Positions 1 through 8,900 of a DNA stretch of 14,003 bases are shown here, piece after piece (the first letter of the stretch is position 1; the number at the start of each line of letters is the position of its first letter). The translations under genes and the position numbers were made by a program. This DNA comes from an uncultured Allobaculum sp. (GTDB lineage: Bacteria > Bacillota_I > Bacilli_A > Erysipelotrichales > Erysipelotrichaceae), in the NCBI GenBank assembly GCA_910579655.1, contig CAJTVE010000070.1:1-14003 (forward strand). Direction: 5' to 3'. The notes beneath the pieces were generated by a model. The model did not search any database and was not told the DNA's origin. It worked only from the letters and a program-made list of their open reading frames with translations.

Positions 1-406
1 CCGATAACGGAATTTCAATCATTTAGCCCTTATTATTTTAAAATTGCCTTATTTATCCAACTGTTAAATCCCGTTTTCAACAAGAAATCCAACGACCAAA
101 AGTATACGACTTGGACGGCCAGATTTCCCGTCAGGCACTTCCAGTTTGTACTTCCATCATGAACATTGGCCTTTGAACTCCAGTTCTGTTCAGGAATCAT
201 TGCAGATCATGAACCTGCCTGTCAGCAGTGGTTGTGTGCGTTTGAATTTCAAAGCAAAATAGCAGCCGATGTTATATGGTTATTTTTTACCATTTTGGTT
301 AATACCATGTCATCCTGATAAAAATCAGAGAATTTGGAAAACTTTAATTGAATTTTTATGTTTCTGTTTTCGAAGAAAGGTATTGTTAAATGAGAAAGGA
401 GCGGCT
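1..406. other. Intergenic region upstream of the ABC operon; no gene seen
   Basis: No reading frame on either strand resembles a protein over this stretch. The frame of the downstream ATPase is open back to 269, but the extra 46 codons precede the natural ribosome binding site and do not look like an ABC domain start. The region holds a short perfect palindrome (GAACTCCAGTTC, 175-186), a copy of the 9-mer GTGCGTTTG (236-244) that recurs upstream of two other genes, and a candidate promoter at 334-362. Confidence 0.5.
334..362 (+). promoter_or_regulatory. Candidate sigma-A-type promoter for the ABC operon
   Basis: TTGGAA (334-339) and TATGTT (357-362) are separated by 17 bases, each matching the consensus hexamers at four of six positions. 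A start near 369 would give a short leader before the ribosome binding site at 395-400. The surrounding DNA is AT-rich, so a chance match is quite possible. Confidence 0.35.
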
Positions 407-1312
407 ATGGAAAAAACACCCATGATTGAAGTGCGGCATGTGACCAAAGAATATCCCGTCACGGATGAAAAAGTTGTCGCCCTCGACGATATCAATCTCA
501 CCATCAACAAAGGAGAGATCTGCTGCATATTTGGTCCCTCCGGTTCCGGAAAAAGCACCCTCCTCAACCAGCTGGCCGGTCTTGAAAAGCCAACTCGCGG
601 CGGAATCCGGATGAACGGCACCGTCATCAGTTCTCTCAATGAAGCGCAGCTTGCCAGCTTCCGGCAGAAAAACCTGGGATTCATCTTTCAGGCCTATAAC
701 CTGCTCCCTTCCATGACTGCTTTAGAAAATACCGCCATGCCGCTGATGTTTCAGGGCATCAACAAGAAAACCCGCAAGAAAGCAGCAGCCTACATGCTCA
801 AGCAAGTCGGCCTGGCCAATCGAATGGATCATTATCCAAACCAGATGTCTGGCGGCCAGCAGCAGCGAGTTGGCATTGCAAGAGCCTTTGTGAGCAAACC
901 AGCCATTATTCTGGCGGATGAGCCAACCGGAAATCTGGACTCCAAGTCCTCAAAAGAAGTCATGGATATGATTCAGGACTTTGCGCATCGCTACCATCAG
1001 ACCATTGTCCTGGTTTCCCACTCCCCAGATGCAGCTCAATATGCCGACCATATCGTTCATCTCTTTGACGGGCGAATTGTCAAAGAAGAATTCAGGACCC
1101 CCAAACCGTCAGAAAATTCTTCGACTGCGTCAGGTTTATCTTCGGAACAAAAATCAGTTCTGGACTCTGCGTCCAGTCAAAACCAGGTGAAAAGACACAA
1201 TTGTGATTTGCAGGACTCTGTACCTGAAGAAGATCAGACCTCTGAAACACATCCAGCAAATCCCAACTCAGCGCAAACAAATCCAGCAGATTCAAAGGCT
1301 GAACTGGTTTGA
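407..1312 (+). CDS. ABC transporter ATP-binding protein, MacB/LolD type
   Basis: This is the cytoplasmic ATPase of an ABC system; it hydrolyses ATP to drive the FtsX-type permease encoded two genes downstream. All family motifs are present in the 301-residue product: Walker A GPSGSGKST (43-51), Q-loop Q95 in FIFQAYNLLP, signature MSGGQQQRVGIAR (147-159), Walker B IILADEP (167-173) followed by the D-loop, and H-loop H205. The start at 407 is chosen because AAAGGA (395-400) lies six bases before it; an in-frame start at 269 would add 46 residues with no family resemblance. An unusual feature is a tail of about 70 residues after the ABC domain, rich in Ser, Thr, Gln, Asn and Pro and unlike any domain I know; LolD-type proteins usually end near residue 230. 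The gene is first in a three-gene unit. The family call is secure; the transported substrate is unknown. Confidence 0.93.
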   Translation: MEKTPMIEVRHVTKEYPVTDEKVVALDDINLTINKGEICCIFGPSGSGKSTLLNQLAGLEKPTRGGIRMNGTVISSLNEAQLASFRQKNLGFIFQAYNLLPSMTALENTAMPLMFQGINKKTRKKAAAYMLKQVGLANRMDHYPNQMSGGQQQRVGIARAFVSKPAIILADEPTGNLDSKSSKEVMDMIQDFAHRYHQTIVLVSHSPDAAQYADHIVHLFDGRIVKEEFRTPKPSENSSTASGLSSEQKSVLDSASSQNQVKRHNCDLQDSVPEEDQTSETHPANPNSAQTNPADSKAELV

Positions 1313-1472
1313 GCTGGACATCCTCTTTTACAAAACCACCTGCATTGAAGATCCAGATCTCATCCAGAACAGTCTGGAATTTCAAAGCCATACATTTTCA
1401 CGAATTACAAGGAAAAACAATCAACAGACACGCCAGGCGCAATGCCAAAGGCGTGCAAGAAAGCTGAAGACC

Positions 1473-3131
1473 ATGAAACAACATCCCCAATTGTTGATTG
1501 CAGGGGCACTGTTTGGCAGTTTACTCATCGACAGCGCTCTTCCCTGCACCTGGCAGCCCGTCTATGCCTACGACACCGAGACGACTGCCCATCTTAATCT
1601 TCTCTGGCTTTACATCTATGAACCGGATGGCGACTTCTCAAACTCCTGGAGACGGGAAGAGTCCAAGACGGTTAAATTCTGCTTCCAGAGCAGTGACAAG
1701 GCCACCTCTGAAGCAGTCCGCAAAAAAGAAATTGCAGTCAACCAGCCGATTACCTCCATCGACTTTGACCTGCTCAGCTGTGATTTTTCTACCGACAAAG
1801 AACCGGTCGTCACCCTGCTTTCCAGCCAAAACCAGTATCTGACCTTCGAAGTCACCTTACAAGATGTGTATTGGACGGGTCCAGGTAACAATTTCTACTG
1901 GTACATCAGCTACCCGGACAAACAGCTCAATGGCACCATGGGCACCTTCCCCGTTCAGATTGTGGAAGAAGCTGCCCTTGCTGCCCCGGATGCTACCAAG
2001 GATTTCAATTCAAATCCGATCTATCTGGCGGATACCCAAGGATCAGATACCACCACCGCCAACCTGGATTTTAATGACACCCAGACTACGATCCCCCAAC
2101 AGACCCCGCAGGTTGTCAATGAAACAACCGAGCGTCAGGGCGAAGAAATGACGCCGATCAGCTCCCCGGCTCCAAACCTGATCATCAGACAGTATTCGTA
2201 TGGAGCAGATTCTGTTACGGCTGGAACGACCTTTGATTTGAACATTGAATTCTACAATACCTCACGCAAAATTCCGGTTGAAAACATCGTCATGTCCGTT
2301 GAAACGGGAGAAGGCTTATCCATCGCCAATTCTTCCAACACCTATTACTTTGAAAAGCTGAACGCCCAGAACGCTCTTTCCCAGACGATCAAACTCAAAG
2401 CCCTTGGCTCAGACCAGACGGCTTCCCCGACCATCACCGTCACTTTCTCCTATGAGTATGTGGATCTGGATGTGCGTCAGAGCCGGACCAGCAGTGAAAA
2501 AATTGCGATTCCGGTTTACCAGCAGGATCGCATGGAAATTACCGAACCCACCCTGCCAGAAGAAATCCGGGCAGGCGAAGAGATGATTTTCAGCTTCCCG
2601 TATGTCAACAAAGGCAAAAGCACCCTCTATAACGTCAGCGCAACTGTTGAGAGTGATATTCCGGCTTTGCAGAAAGTGCAGAATCTGGGCAATTTCGAAC
2701 CCGGAAAATCCGGAAACATCGATATCATCCTTGAACCGGATCAGCCCGGTGAATTCGCGGTGAAAGTGACCCTGACTTACGAAAATGCATCCGGTGAAGA
2801 AATCCATAAAGACTTCGAATATACAGTCAATGTTTCGCAGATGGACATCCCCATCGATCCGATCATGCCCGAACCTGAAATGCCGGTCGAAGAACCGCAG
2901 TCTCATTCTGGCATGGGCTGGATGATTAGCGGTGGAATTGTGGCTGTAGCAGCGGTTGTCGGAATCCTTTTCTGGCGCAAAAAGAAAAAGAAAACAGCCC
3001 AACATCAGCAGGATGATACGGACTGGTTTCCTGATGACCCACAGCCAGAAGAACCTTCACAACCAGCCCAGCCAAAGCCGGAGCCAGTAAAAAGAGATTC
3101 AAAACCAGATTCCACAAAGGAGTCCCAATGA
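1473..3131 (+). CDS. Secreted, membrane-anchored CARDB/COG1361-like protein of the ABC operon
   Basis: The 552-residue product looks like an extracytoplasmic protein held in the membrane by its C-terminus. It has a signal peptide (about 1-32, predicted cut after VYA), an N-terminal region of unknown fold (about 33-165), a Thr/Gln/Asp-rich linker (about 165-233), and two beta-rich modules (about 234-345 and 354-450) with the spacing and phrases of CARDB or S-layer-type domains, such as VTAGTTFDLNIEFYN and IRAGEEMIFSFPYVNKG. One transmembrane segment follows (about 483-501), then a run of lysines that should stay inside, and a Pro/Glu/Lys-rich cytoplasmic tail. The frame is open upstream to 1203, but 1473 is the first start that begins a signal peptide; its ribosome binding site is weak. 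A 160-base gap separates it from the ATPase gene, while its stop overlaps the permease start (ATGA). By position it is probably an accessory or binding subunit of the transporter. This role is inference. Confidence 0.75.
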   Translation: MKQHPQLLIAGALFGSLLIDSALPCTWQPVYAYDTETTAHLNLLWLYIYEPDGDFSNSWRREESKTVKFCFQSSDKATSEAVRKKEIAVNQPITSIDFDLLSCDFSTDKEPVVTLLSSQNQYLTFEVTLQDVYWTGPGNNFYWYISYPDKQLNGTMGTFPVQIVEEAALAAPDATKDFNSNPIYLADTQGSDTTTANLDFNDTQTTIPQQTPQVVNETTERQGEEMTPISSPAPNLIIRQYSYGADSVTAGTTFDLNIEFYNTSRKIPVENIVMSVETGEGLSIANSSNTYYFEKLNAQNALSQTIKLKALGSDQTASPTITVTFSYEYVDLDVRQSRTSSEKIAIPVYQQDRMEITEPTLPEEIRAGEEMIFSFPYVNKGKSTLYNVSATVESDIPALQKVQNLGNFEPGKSGNIDIILEPDQPGEFAVKVTLTYENASGEEIHKDFEYTVNVSQMDIPIDPIMPEPEMPVEEPQSHSGMGWMISGGIVAVAAVVGILFWRKKKKKTAQHQQDDTDWFPDDPQPEEPSQPAQPKPEPVKRDSKPDSTKESQ

Positions 3132-4567
3132 GTTTTAAAGATATCCTCCAGACCGCTTTTCAGAATCTGAAACGCCATAAAAGCCGGACCATTCTGACTT
3201 CCCTTGGCGTAGCCATCGGCTGTGTTTCAATTCTGATTCTGGTCTCGATCGGCATCGGGATGGAGGAGAACACAAAAAAGATGATGGCCGGCATGGGTTC
3301 GCTCAACCATATTTCCGTCTACTCCTATGGCTATTCGCCAAATGGAACACCCGCCTCAGTGCTGAATGATGAAACAGTCGCCATGATTGAACAGATCGAT
3401 CATGTCAAAGCGGTCACCCCGGTTGGCAGCCTGGATAACTACTCCGTCGCAGCAAGTGCCAAGGATGGTATCTATGTCACGGATTGGACCTCTATTCTGG
3501 GACTCAACGAAAGCTACCTGAAAAACAGCGGAATCAAAGTTCTGGAAGGAACCGCCGATCTGCCGGCGTCCACCAGCAACCGGATTCCGGTCCTGCTCGG
3601 GGAGCGGATGGCCTATTCTTTTCGGGATACCCGTCGTCCAGAAGGAAAGAACCGGATTGATTACTATGGCGATTCGATGAACATGTATTATGGCGTGAAT
3701 GGCGCTGTCATGATTGATGAAAACGGCAGTGAAATCAGCTCTTACGAACCGCCAGATCCGTATTTTGATCCCCTGACAACGGAAATCACGCTGGAAGTTT
3801 CCAATTATGACTCTTCCGGCAATGAAACCAAAGTCCGCTTCCAGCTGGTGCCGATGGGCATTGTCAAAGAAGACTATGAACTTGGCTACCAGACGGGTGA
3901 AGGGATTGTGATGCGCAACGAAGATCTTAAGACCATTACCAATCAGATCAACCGCGAAGCGGGCAAGCCAGCGCAGAAAACAGCCTATACCAACATCAAA
4001 GTCGATGTAGACTCTGTCGAAAATGTCGAGGCGGTCCAGGATGCGATCAAAGAAACGATCAACGATGAAAGCGTCGAGGTCTACAGCCAGATGGACTCAG
4101 TCAAATCGGTCGAGGAAATGTATCGCAATACGCAGCTGGTTCTGGCGGGACTGGGTTCCATTTCCCTTCTGATTGCGGCGATCGGCATTACCAACACGAT
4201 GGTCATGTCTCTGACCGAGCGCAAACGTGAAATCGGCATCATGAAATCACTGGGCTGCAAAACTGGGGATATTCAGCTGATCTTTCTTTGTGAAGCCGGA
4301 TCGATTGGCTTGATCGGGGGCCTCGCAGGGGTTTTGATTTCCATCCTGATCAGCATGGGCATCAACTACTTTGTCTGGGACAAGATGGGAAACTTCTGGG
4401 ACTTTCTGGTCTGGATGTATACCCCGGGCAATGCGACTTCAGTTTTGTCCTGGTGGCTGATTGTCTTTGGCCTGGTATTCTCGATTGGAATCGGTCTGTT
4501 AGCCGGCTTTCTGCCTGCAAGAAAGAGCGTCAAAGTCTCGGCATTGGAAGCCATGCGCTATCAGTAA
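3128..4567 (+). CDS. ABC transporter permease, MacB/FtsX family
   Basis: This is the membrane subunit partnered with the ATPase at 407-1312. The 479-residue product has the MacB layout: one N-terminal transmembrane helix (about 22-43), a large extracytoplasmic domain (about 45-330), then three helices near the C-terminus (about 336-358, 392-416 and 442-463). The cytoplasmic loop TERKREIGIMKSLG after helix two and the end GFLPARKSVKVSALEAMRYQ are typical of FtsX-domain permeases. The start at 3128 has AAAGGAG (3115-3121) six bases upstream and overlaps the previous stop by four bases, which suggests translational coupling. MacB-type proteins do not normally carry solutes across the bilayer; they transmit force to extracytoplasmic partners or export peptides and lipids. 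The preceding surface protein is a natural candidate partner, but that is inferred from position only. The substrate cannot be read from the sequence. Confidence 0.92.
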   Translation: MSFKDILQTAFQNLKRHKSRTILTSLGVAIGCVSILILVSIGIGMEENTKKMMAGMGSLNHISVYSYGYSPNGTPASVLNDETVAMIEQIDHVKAVTPVGSLDNYSVAASAKDGIYVTDWTSILGLNESYLKNSGIKVLEGTADLPASTSNRIPVLLGERMAYSFRDTRRPEGKNRIDYYGDSMNMYYGVNGAVMIDENGSEISSYEPPDPYFDPLTTEITLEVSNYDSSGNETKVRFQLVPMGIVKEDYELGYQTGEGIVMRNEDLKTITNQINREAGKPAQKTAYTNIKVDVDSVENVEAVQDAIKETINDESVEVYSQMDSVKSVEEMYRNTQLVLAGLGSISLLIAAIGITNTMVMSLTERKREIGIMKSLGCKTGDIQLIFLCEAGSIGLIGGLAGVLISILISMGINYFVWDKMGNFWDFLVWMYTPGNATSVLSWWLIVFGLVFSIGIGLLAGFLPARKSVKVSALEAMRYQ

Positions 4568-4640
4568 GGCGAACAGCCGCAAAGCGAAAAATCAGCCCCC
4601 AAAAAATCAGACGATCAAAATCAAACGATCAAAACGAAAA

Positions 4641-4700
4641 AACGAGAAATTCTGTCAGGAGCAGCTCAACTTTATTTGCTCCTGGCAGATTTCTCGTTTT
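4641..4700 (+). terminator. Rho-independent terminator of the ABC operon
   Basis: Arms 4641-4663 and 4677-4698 are complementary over more than 20 bases with one bulged base and one G-U pair. The loop is about 13 bases, and TTTTCTTTT follows at 4697. It lies 73 bases after the permease stop. A direct repeat of ACGATCAAAA (4611-4620 and 4625-4634) precedes it. Confidence 0.85.
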
Positions 4701-5217
4701 CTTTTCAGTCTTCGCGATAATTGAAACAATACCCTGTCCCTGACCATTGAACCTGACATCAGATCTTTATTCTTATTCAAATGCCCGATACAGCCCTCAT
4801 CCAGGATTTCCTCGTCTTACTTGACCGAATATTTCTATTTCATGTCCTGTCGGCGTAAGGTCCTGGCTGCGCTTGATTTTGGATTCTGGTCCATTGCCGA
4901 AATTTCGATGGATTGAAAATTCAAACACTCAAATCATGGCAGCCAATAGGGGCTTTTGACCAGGTCTTTACAGTTAAAGTCAAAAGCACATGGTCAATCC
5001 CCCTGATCGGCCAGTCATCCGCCATCGCTGGCTGGTCAGAGGAACATGAAGATGTGCTGCAAACGGATCTGAAACGCATGGTGGTGAACAGTCCCTTTGT
5101 CTGACTGTCGTTTCCAATCCGATGTCCTTTCGTCAGATTTGTTTCGATCTGTTGTCAGATGCTTTTCAGGAAGACACTTTTTGTCCGTCTGTTTCAGATT
5201 CTTGAATCCAGATTCTT
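4701..5217. other. Intergenic stretch; possible decayed DNA
   Basis: No recognisable gene. A 63-codon + frame from a TTG at 4913 to 5104 reads like a plausible peptide in parts (FDQVFTVKVKSTWSIPLIG) but has no ribosome binding site and no family I recognise. On the - strand a frame of about 50 codons starting near 5080 covers the same DNA and is equally unrecognised. The right end becomes T-rich and carries a 14-base periodic repeat (5197-5238). The stretch may be the remains of an inserted element, given the IstA-like fragment next to it, but I cannot demonstrate this. Confidence 0.35.
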
Positions 5218-5238
5218 TTATTCCGATTCTTTTTGTGA
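5197..5238. repeat. Degenerate 14-bp tandem repeat, three units
   Basis: GATTCTT occurs at 5197, 5211 and 5225, exactly 14 bases apart. The units are GATTCTTGAATCCA, GATTCTTTTATTCC and GATTCTTTTTGTGA. The third unit lies inside the C-terminal codons of the IstA-like gene, where it encodes part of the repetitive Lys-Asp-Ser-Gln tail. Confidence 0.5.
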
Positions 5239-5670
5239 ATCCTTCTGAGAATCTTTGTCCCCTGCCTTTAAAGCATGACCCTGTTTTACCTCTTTGAGGT
5301 GCTGGGCGCGTGCTTCTCGAAACTGCTTGCGCGTGACATAGCTTTTGAACGAGTTGTAGCAGTTGAAAGGATTGTCTTCAAGATCCGCATACTTATTCTG
5401 GAAGTAGCGGAAGCTGGAAGCCATTGTAATGCCATAGGTCACCAGCTGGTCGCGGATTTCTTCTTCATACGGATCAAACTGTGATTTCTTGGGCTTACGC
5501 TCACGTTGTTCTGGATTTGGATCAGCCCAGATCTTTGCGACTGTCTGTCTGGTCATTCCATATTCTTCGGCTAACGCGGAGAAGTTGGGTTTGATGGGAG
5601 GTGTACTGTTCTTCATCACGAGGATCACAGCCCTGACCTGATCCATCTTTTCTTTTGTTGCTCGATACAT
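5218..5670 (-). CDS. Helix-turn-helix protein resembling the N-terminal part of IS21 IstA; no catalytic core
   Basis: The 150-residue product looks like the DNA-binding half of an IS21-family transposase. Residues 31-48 form a likely helix-turn-helix (SALAEEYGMTRQTVAKIW), and residues 67-114 (FDPYEEEIRDQL to SFKSYVTRKQF) match the second DNA-binding module seen in IstA. A full IstA has a DDE integrase core after this point, but here the protein ends in a charged tail with repeated DSQK, and neither core nor an IstB partner is nearby. The start at 5670 follows AAGGAG by seven bases; a GTG at 5733 would add 21 residues without a binding site. It could be a truncated transposase remnant, or a stand-alone regulator built from the same domain. 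The intact frame and candidate promoter leave the second option open. The IS21 resemblance rests on recalled family patterns, not an alignment. Confidence 0.55.
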   Translation of the reverse strand: MYRATKEKMDQVRAVILVMKNSTPPIKPNFSALAEEYGMTRQTVAKIWADPNPEQRERKPKKSQFDPYEEEIRDQLVTYGITMASSFRYFQNKYADLEDNPFNCYNSFKSYVTRKQFREARAQHLKEVKQGHALKAGDKDSQKDSQKESE

Positions 5671-5810
5671 TGAAAGTCTCCTTGCGGTTGACAGCTTCTT
5701 TCTTCCAGGTGGACAGTAAGCGGGTTTGACCACGATGAAACGAAAAGAAACCGTCTGTTCATTCGAACCATTACAGTTATTATCTATGATTTGATGAACA
5801 ATGTATCATT

Positions 5811-5840
5811 AATTTACCAATTTCCAAAAGATTGTGTCAA
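5811..5840 (-). promoter_or_regulatory. Candidate promoter for the IstA-like gene
   Basis: On the - strand a perfect TTGACA (5840-5835) is followed after 18 bases by TAAATT (5816-5811), which matches the -10 consensus at four of six positions. The site lies just downstream of the PFOR terminator. It would give a leader of roughly 130 bases before the start at 5670. Confidence 0.45.
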
Positions 5841-5878
5841 TTTATGGGTTGTTCGGTTATTTTTCATCGACGAAAGCG

Positions 5879-5910
5879 AAAAAAAGCCACAGCAATTTCT
5901 TGCTGTGGCA
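5879..5910 (-). terminator. Rho-independent terminator of the PFOR gene
   Basis: GCCACAGCAA (5886-5895) and TTGCTGTGGC (5900-5909) pair perfectly around a four-base loop. Read on the - strand, the stem is followed by seven T residues (complement of 5885-5879). It lies about 50 bases after the PFOR stop codon. Confidence 0.9.
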
Positions 5911-5959
5911 ATTTTTCACTTCAAATTTTTATGAATCAGAAATCCGAAATTCTTATCGA

Positions 5960-8900
5960 TTAAAGTCCTTCTTTTTCGATTGCTTTCAGACGGTCGCGGC
6001 GTTTCTTAGCATCTGCTGCTGCTTTTTCAAACATAGCATCAGATTCTTCTTTGCCTTTCAGTTTAACCAGCTGAGCATAACGTGCTTCTTTGAGCATGAA
6101 GTCTTTCATCTTCGAGTAATCTGGTTCTTTCTTGTTATCGATTGTTAATGGCTGTTCCTTGTTATCTGGGTTGTAGCGATACAGATCTACATAACCGCAT
6201 TCAACGGCTTCTCTCTGTACCTGCTGATGGTTGCCCAGACCGCCTTTAATACCATGTTCAGCACATGGTGCGTAGGCGATGATCAGGGATGGTCCATCGT
6301 AAGCTTCAGCTTCGCGGAATGCTTTCAGAGTCTGGTTCTTATCAGCACCCATGCAGACAGAAGCTACATAAACGTGGCCATAAGTCATAGCAATCTGACC
6401 GAGGTCTTTCTTGGCAGTTGTCTTACCACCAGCAGCGAACTTCGCGATGGAAGATCTCTGGGAAGATTTGGAAGACTGTCCACCAGTGTTGGAGTAAACT
6501 TCAGTATCCAGAACGAGAACGTTAACGTTTACGTTGTTGGCCAGTACATGGTCAAGTCCGCCGTAACCGATATCGTAAGCCCATCCGTCACCACCAACGA
6601 TCCAGTTGGATTTGTCAACGAGGTCGTAGCCAGCAAGAGTCTTCACGTCTTCATCGTAATCAGCTTCTGCAACGAGACGTTTGATTTCTGGTTCGAGTTC
6701 TCTCTGTTTGTCGCGGTCGTTGCCAGCGGCAATGTAAGCTTCCATTTTTTCCTTCAGTTCTGGAGCAACTTTATCAAGGTTGTCTTCCATGATCTTCAGG
6801 ATCTTGGATTTGTTCAGGTTGTTGGCAAGAGCCATACCGTAGCCGTATTCAGCGTTGTCTTCGAACAGGGAGTTTGCCCATGCAGTTCCGTTTCCGTCTT
6901 TGTCTTTAACGAATGGAGTCGATGGGTTAGCACCGCAGTAGATGGAAGAGCATCCAGTTGCGTTGGCAATCTGCATGTCTTTACCGAACAGCTGAGAAGC
7001 TAAGCGGTAGTATGGAGTTTCACCGCATCCTGGGCAGGAGCCTGGAACTTCGAAGTAAGGCATCTGGAGCTGAGATCCCTTGATTGTGGATTTCGGGAAC
7101 AGATCAGATTTGTATTCAGTTTCTTTGAACAGGTAATCAGCAAGCGGATCAAGGTAGAGCTGAGAGTTAACGTCAACCATCTTGAGGGCTTTCTGGCCTT
7201 TTTTACCTGGGCATTCAGATACGCACAGTCCGCATCCAACGCAGTTGGTTGGGGAAACCTGTACACGCCATCTGAGGTCGGAATCCTTTTTGCCCATTAA
7301 TGGCAGAGTTGCGAATTCCATTGGAGCTTTTTCAACTTCTTCTGGAGTTAAAGCAAAGGTACGGATTGTTGCATGTGGGCAGACGAAGGAGCAGAATCCG
7401 CACTGGATGCAGTTTTCTGGATCCCATTCTGGTACATGGACAGCAATGGTACGTTTTTCGTTGAAGGCTGCATTGTTCTGCATTGTTCCGTCAAGGACAC
7501 CATGTTTAGTGAATGCGGAAACAGGCATGTTGTAACCTTCAAGTCCGTTGATGCGTGCTGCATATTCATCCCAGTAAGCATTGCCAGTAGGTTTACGCAG
7601 TTCGCTGACTGGCAGGTTGGACCAGTCTTTGTCAACTTCAACTTCTACCAGACCATCTTTACCCATATCGATCGCTTTGTAGTTGAGCTGAACGATATCG
7701 TCACCCTTCTTGCCGTAGGATTTCTTTGCAGCTTTCTTCATCAGATCTACTGCTTCATCATATGGCAGAATCTGTGGGTTCAGAGCGAAGAATGCGGACT
7801 GAAGGATTGTGTTGGTACGACGACCCATGCCGATCTGATCAGCGATCTTGTTTGCGTCGATGATGTAGAACTTAGCCTCTTTGTCAGCCAGTTCTTTTTT
7901 CAGACGGTTAGGCATGTGTTTAACGATTTCATCTTTGTCAAAGGAGGTATTCAGTAAGAAAGTTCCGCCTTTTTTCAGGTTGTTAGCCAGATCGTATTTG
8001 AACATGTAGCTGTCCAGAGATACGGAGATGAAGTCAGCATTGTTGATGTAGTAAGTTTTGTGGATTGGTTCGGAACCGAAACGTAAGTGGGAACGAGTTA
8101 CACCACCGGCTTTTTTGGAGTCGTAAGCGTAGTAGCCCTGTGCATACATGTCAGTGTTGTCACCGATGATCTTGATGGAAGATTTGTTAGCGGAAACAGT
8201 ACCATCAGATCCAAGACCCCAGAACAGACATTCTGTTGTTTTGCCATCATCGATTACGAAGGAATCGTCAGCTGGTAAGGAAGTGTTGGTCACATCATCT
8301 TCGATACCGATTGTGAACTGATTCTTGAGTTCGTCGCCTTTGAGGTGATCAAATACAGCTTTGATGTGTTTTGGAGCAGTGTCATGGCTTCCTAAACCAT
8401 AACGGCCGCCGATGATCTGCAGGTCTTTGTCGCGAAGAGCTGCAACAACATCGAGGTACAGAGGTTCGCCTAAAGCGCCGCCTTCTTTGGAACGGTCAAG
8501 AACTGCAATTTTCTTAACTGTTTCTGGCAGAACGTCAAGCAGGTATTTTGTGGAGAAAGGACGGAACAGATGAACTTTGATCATTCCGACTTTTTCGCCG
8601 TTCTTGTTGAGTTCATCAATAGTTTCTTTCGCTGTTTCAGTTACAGAACCCATTGCGATAATGATGTTTTCTGCATCAGGAGCACCATAGTAAGTGAACG
8701 GTTTGTATTCACGGCCTGTGATCTCGCTGATTTTTGCCATGTAGTCATTTACGATTTCAGGTACAGCTTCGTAGTGTTTGTTACGAGCTTCAACACCCTG
8801 GAAGAAGATGTCGTCGTTTTCGTTGGCACCACGGGTAACTGGGTTTGTATGTGGCTGCATTGCGTTTTTCTTGAATTCAGCAAGTGCTTCGTAGTCGATC

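Noticed and set aside
269..406. N-terminal extension of the ABC ATPase from an earlier ATG
   Set aside because: The natural ribosome binding site lies at 395-400 before the 407 start, and the 46 extra residues are unlike any ABC ATPase start. A promoter candidate falls inside this part.
1203..1472. Earlier in-frame start for the CARDB-like protein
   Set aside because: It would bury the signal peptide behind 90 residues and overlap the ATPase gene in another frame; no ribosome binding site was seen there.
2409..3005. 198-codon open frame on the - strand
   Set aside because: It is antisense to the CARDB-like gene, has no recognisable domain and no start signals.
4913..5104. 63-codon + strand frame with TTG start
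   Set aside because: No ribosome binding site, no recognised family, and an equally good frame on the other strand; not supported as a gene.
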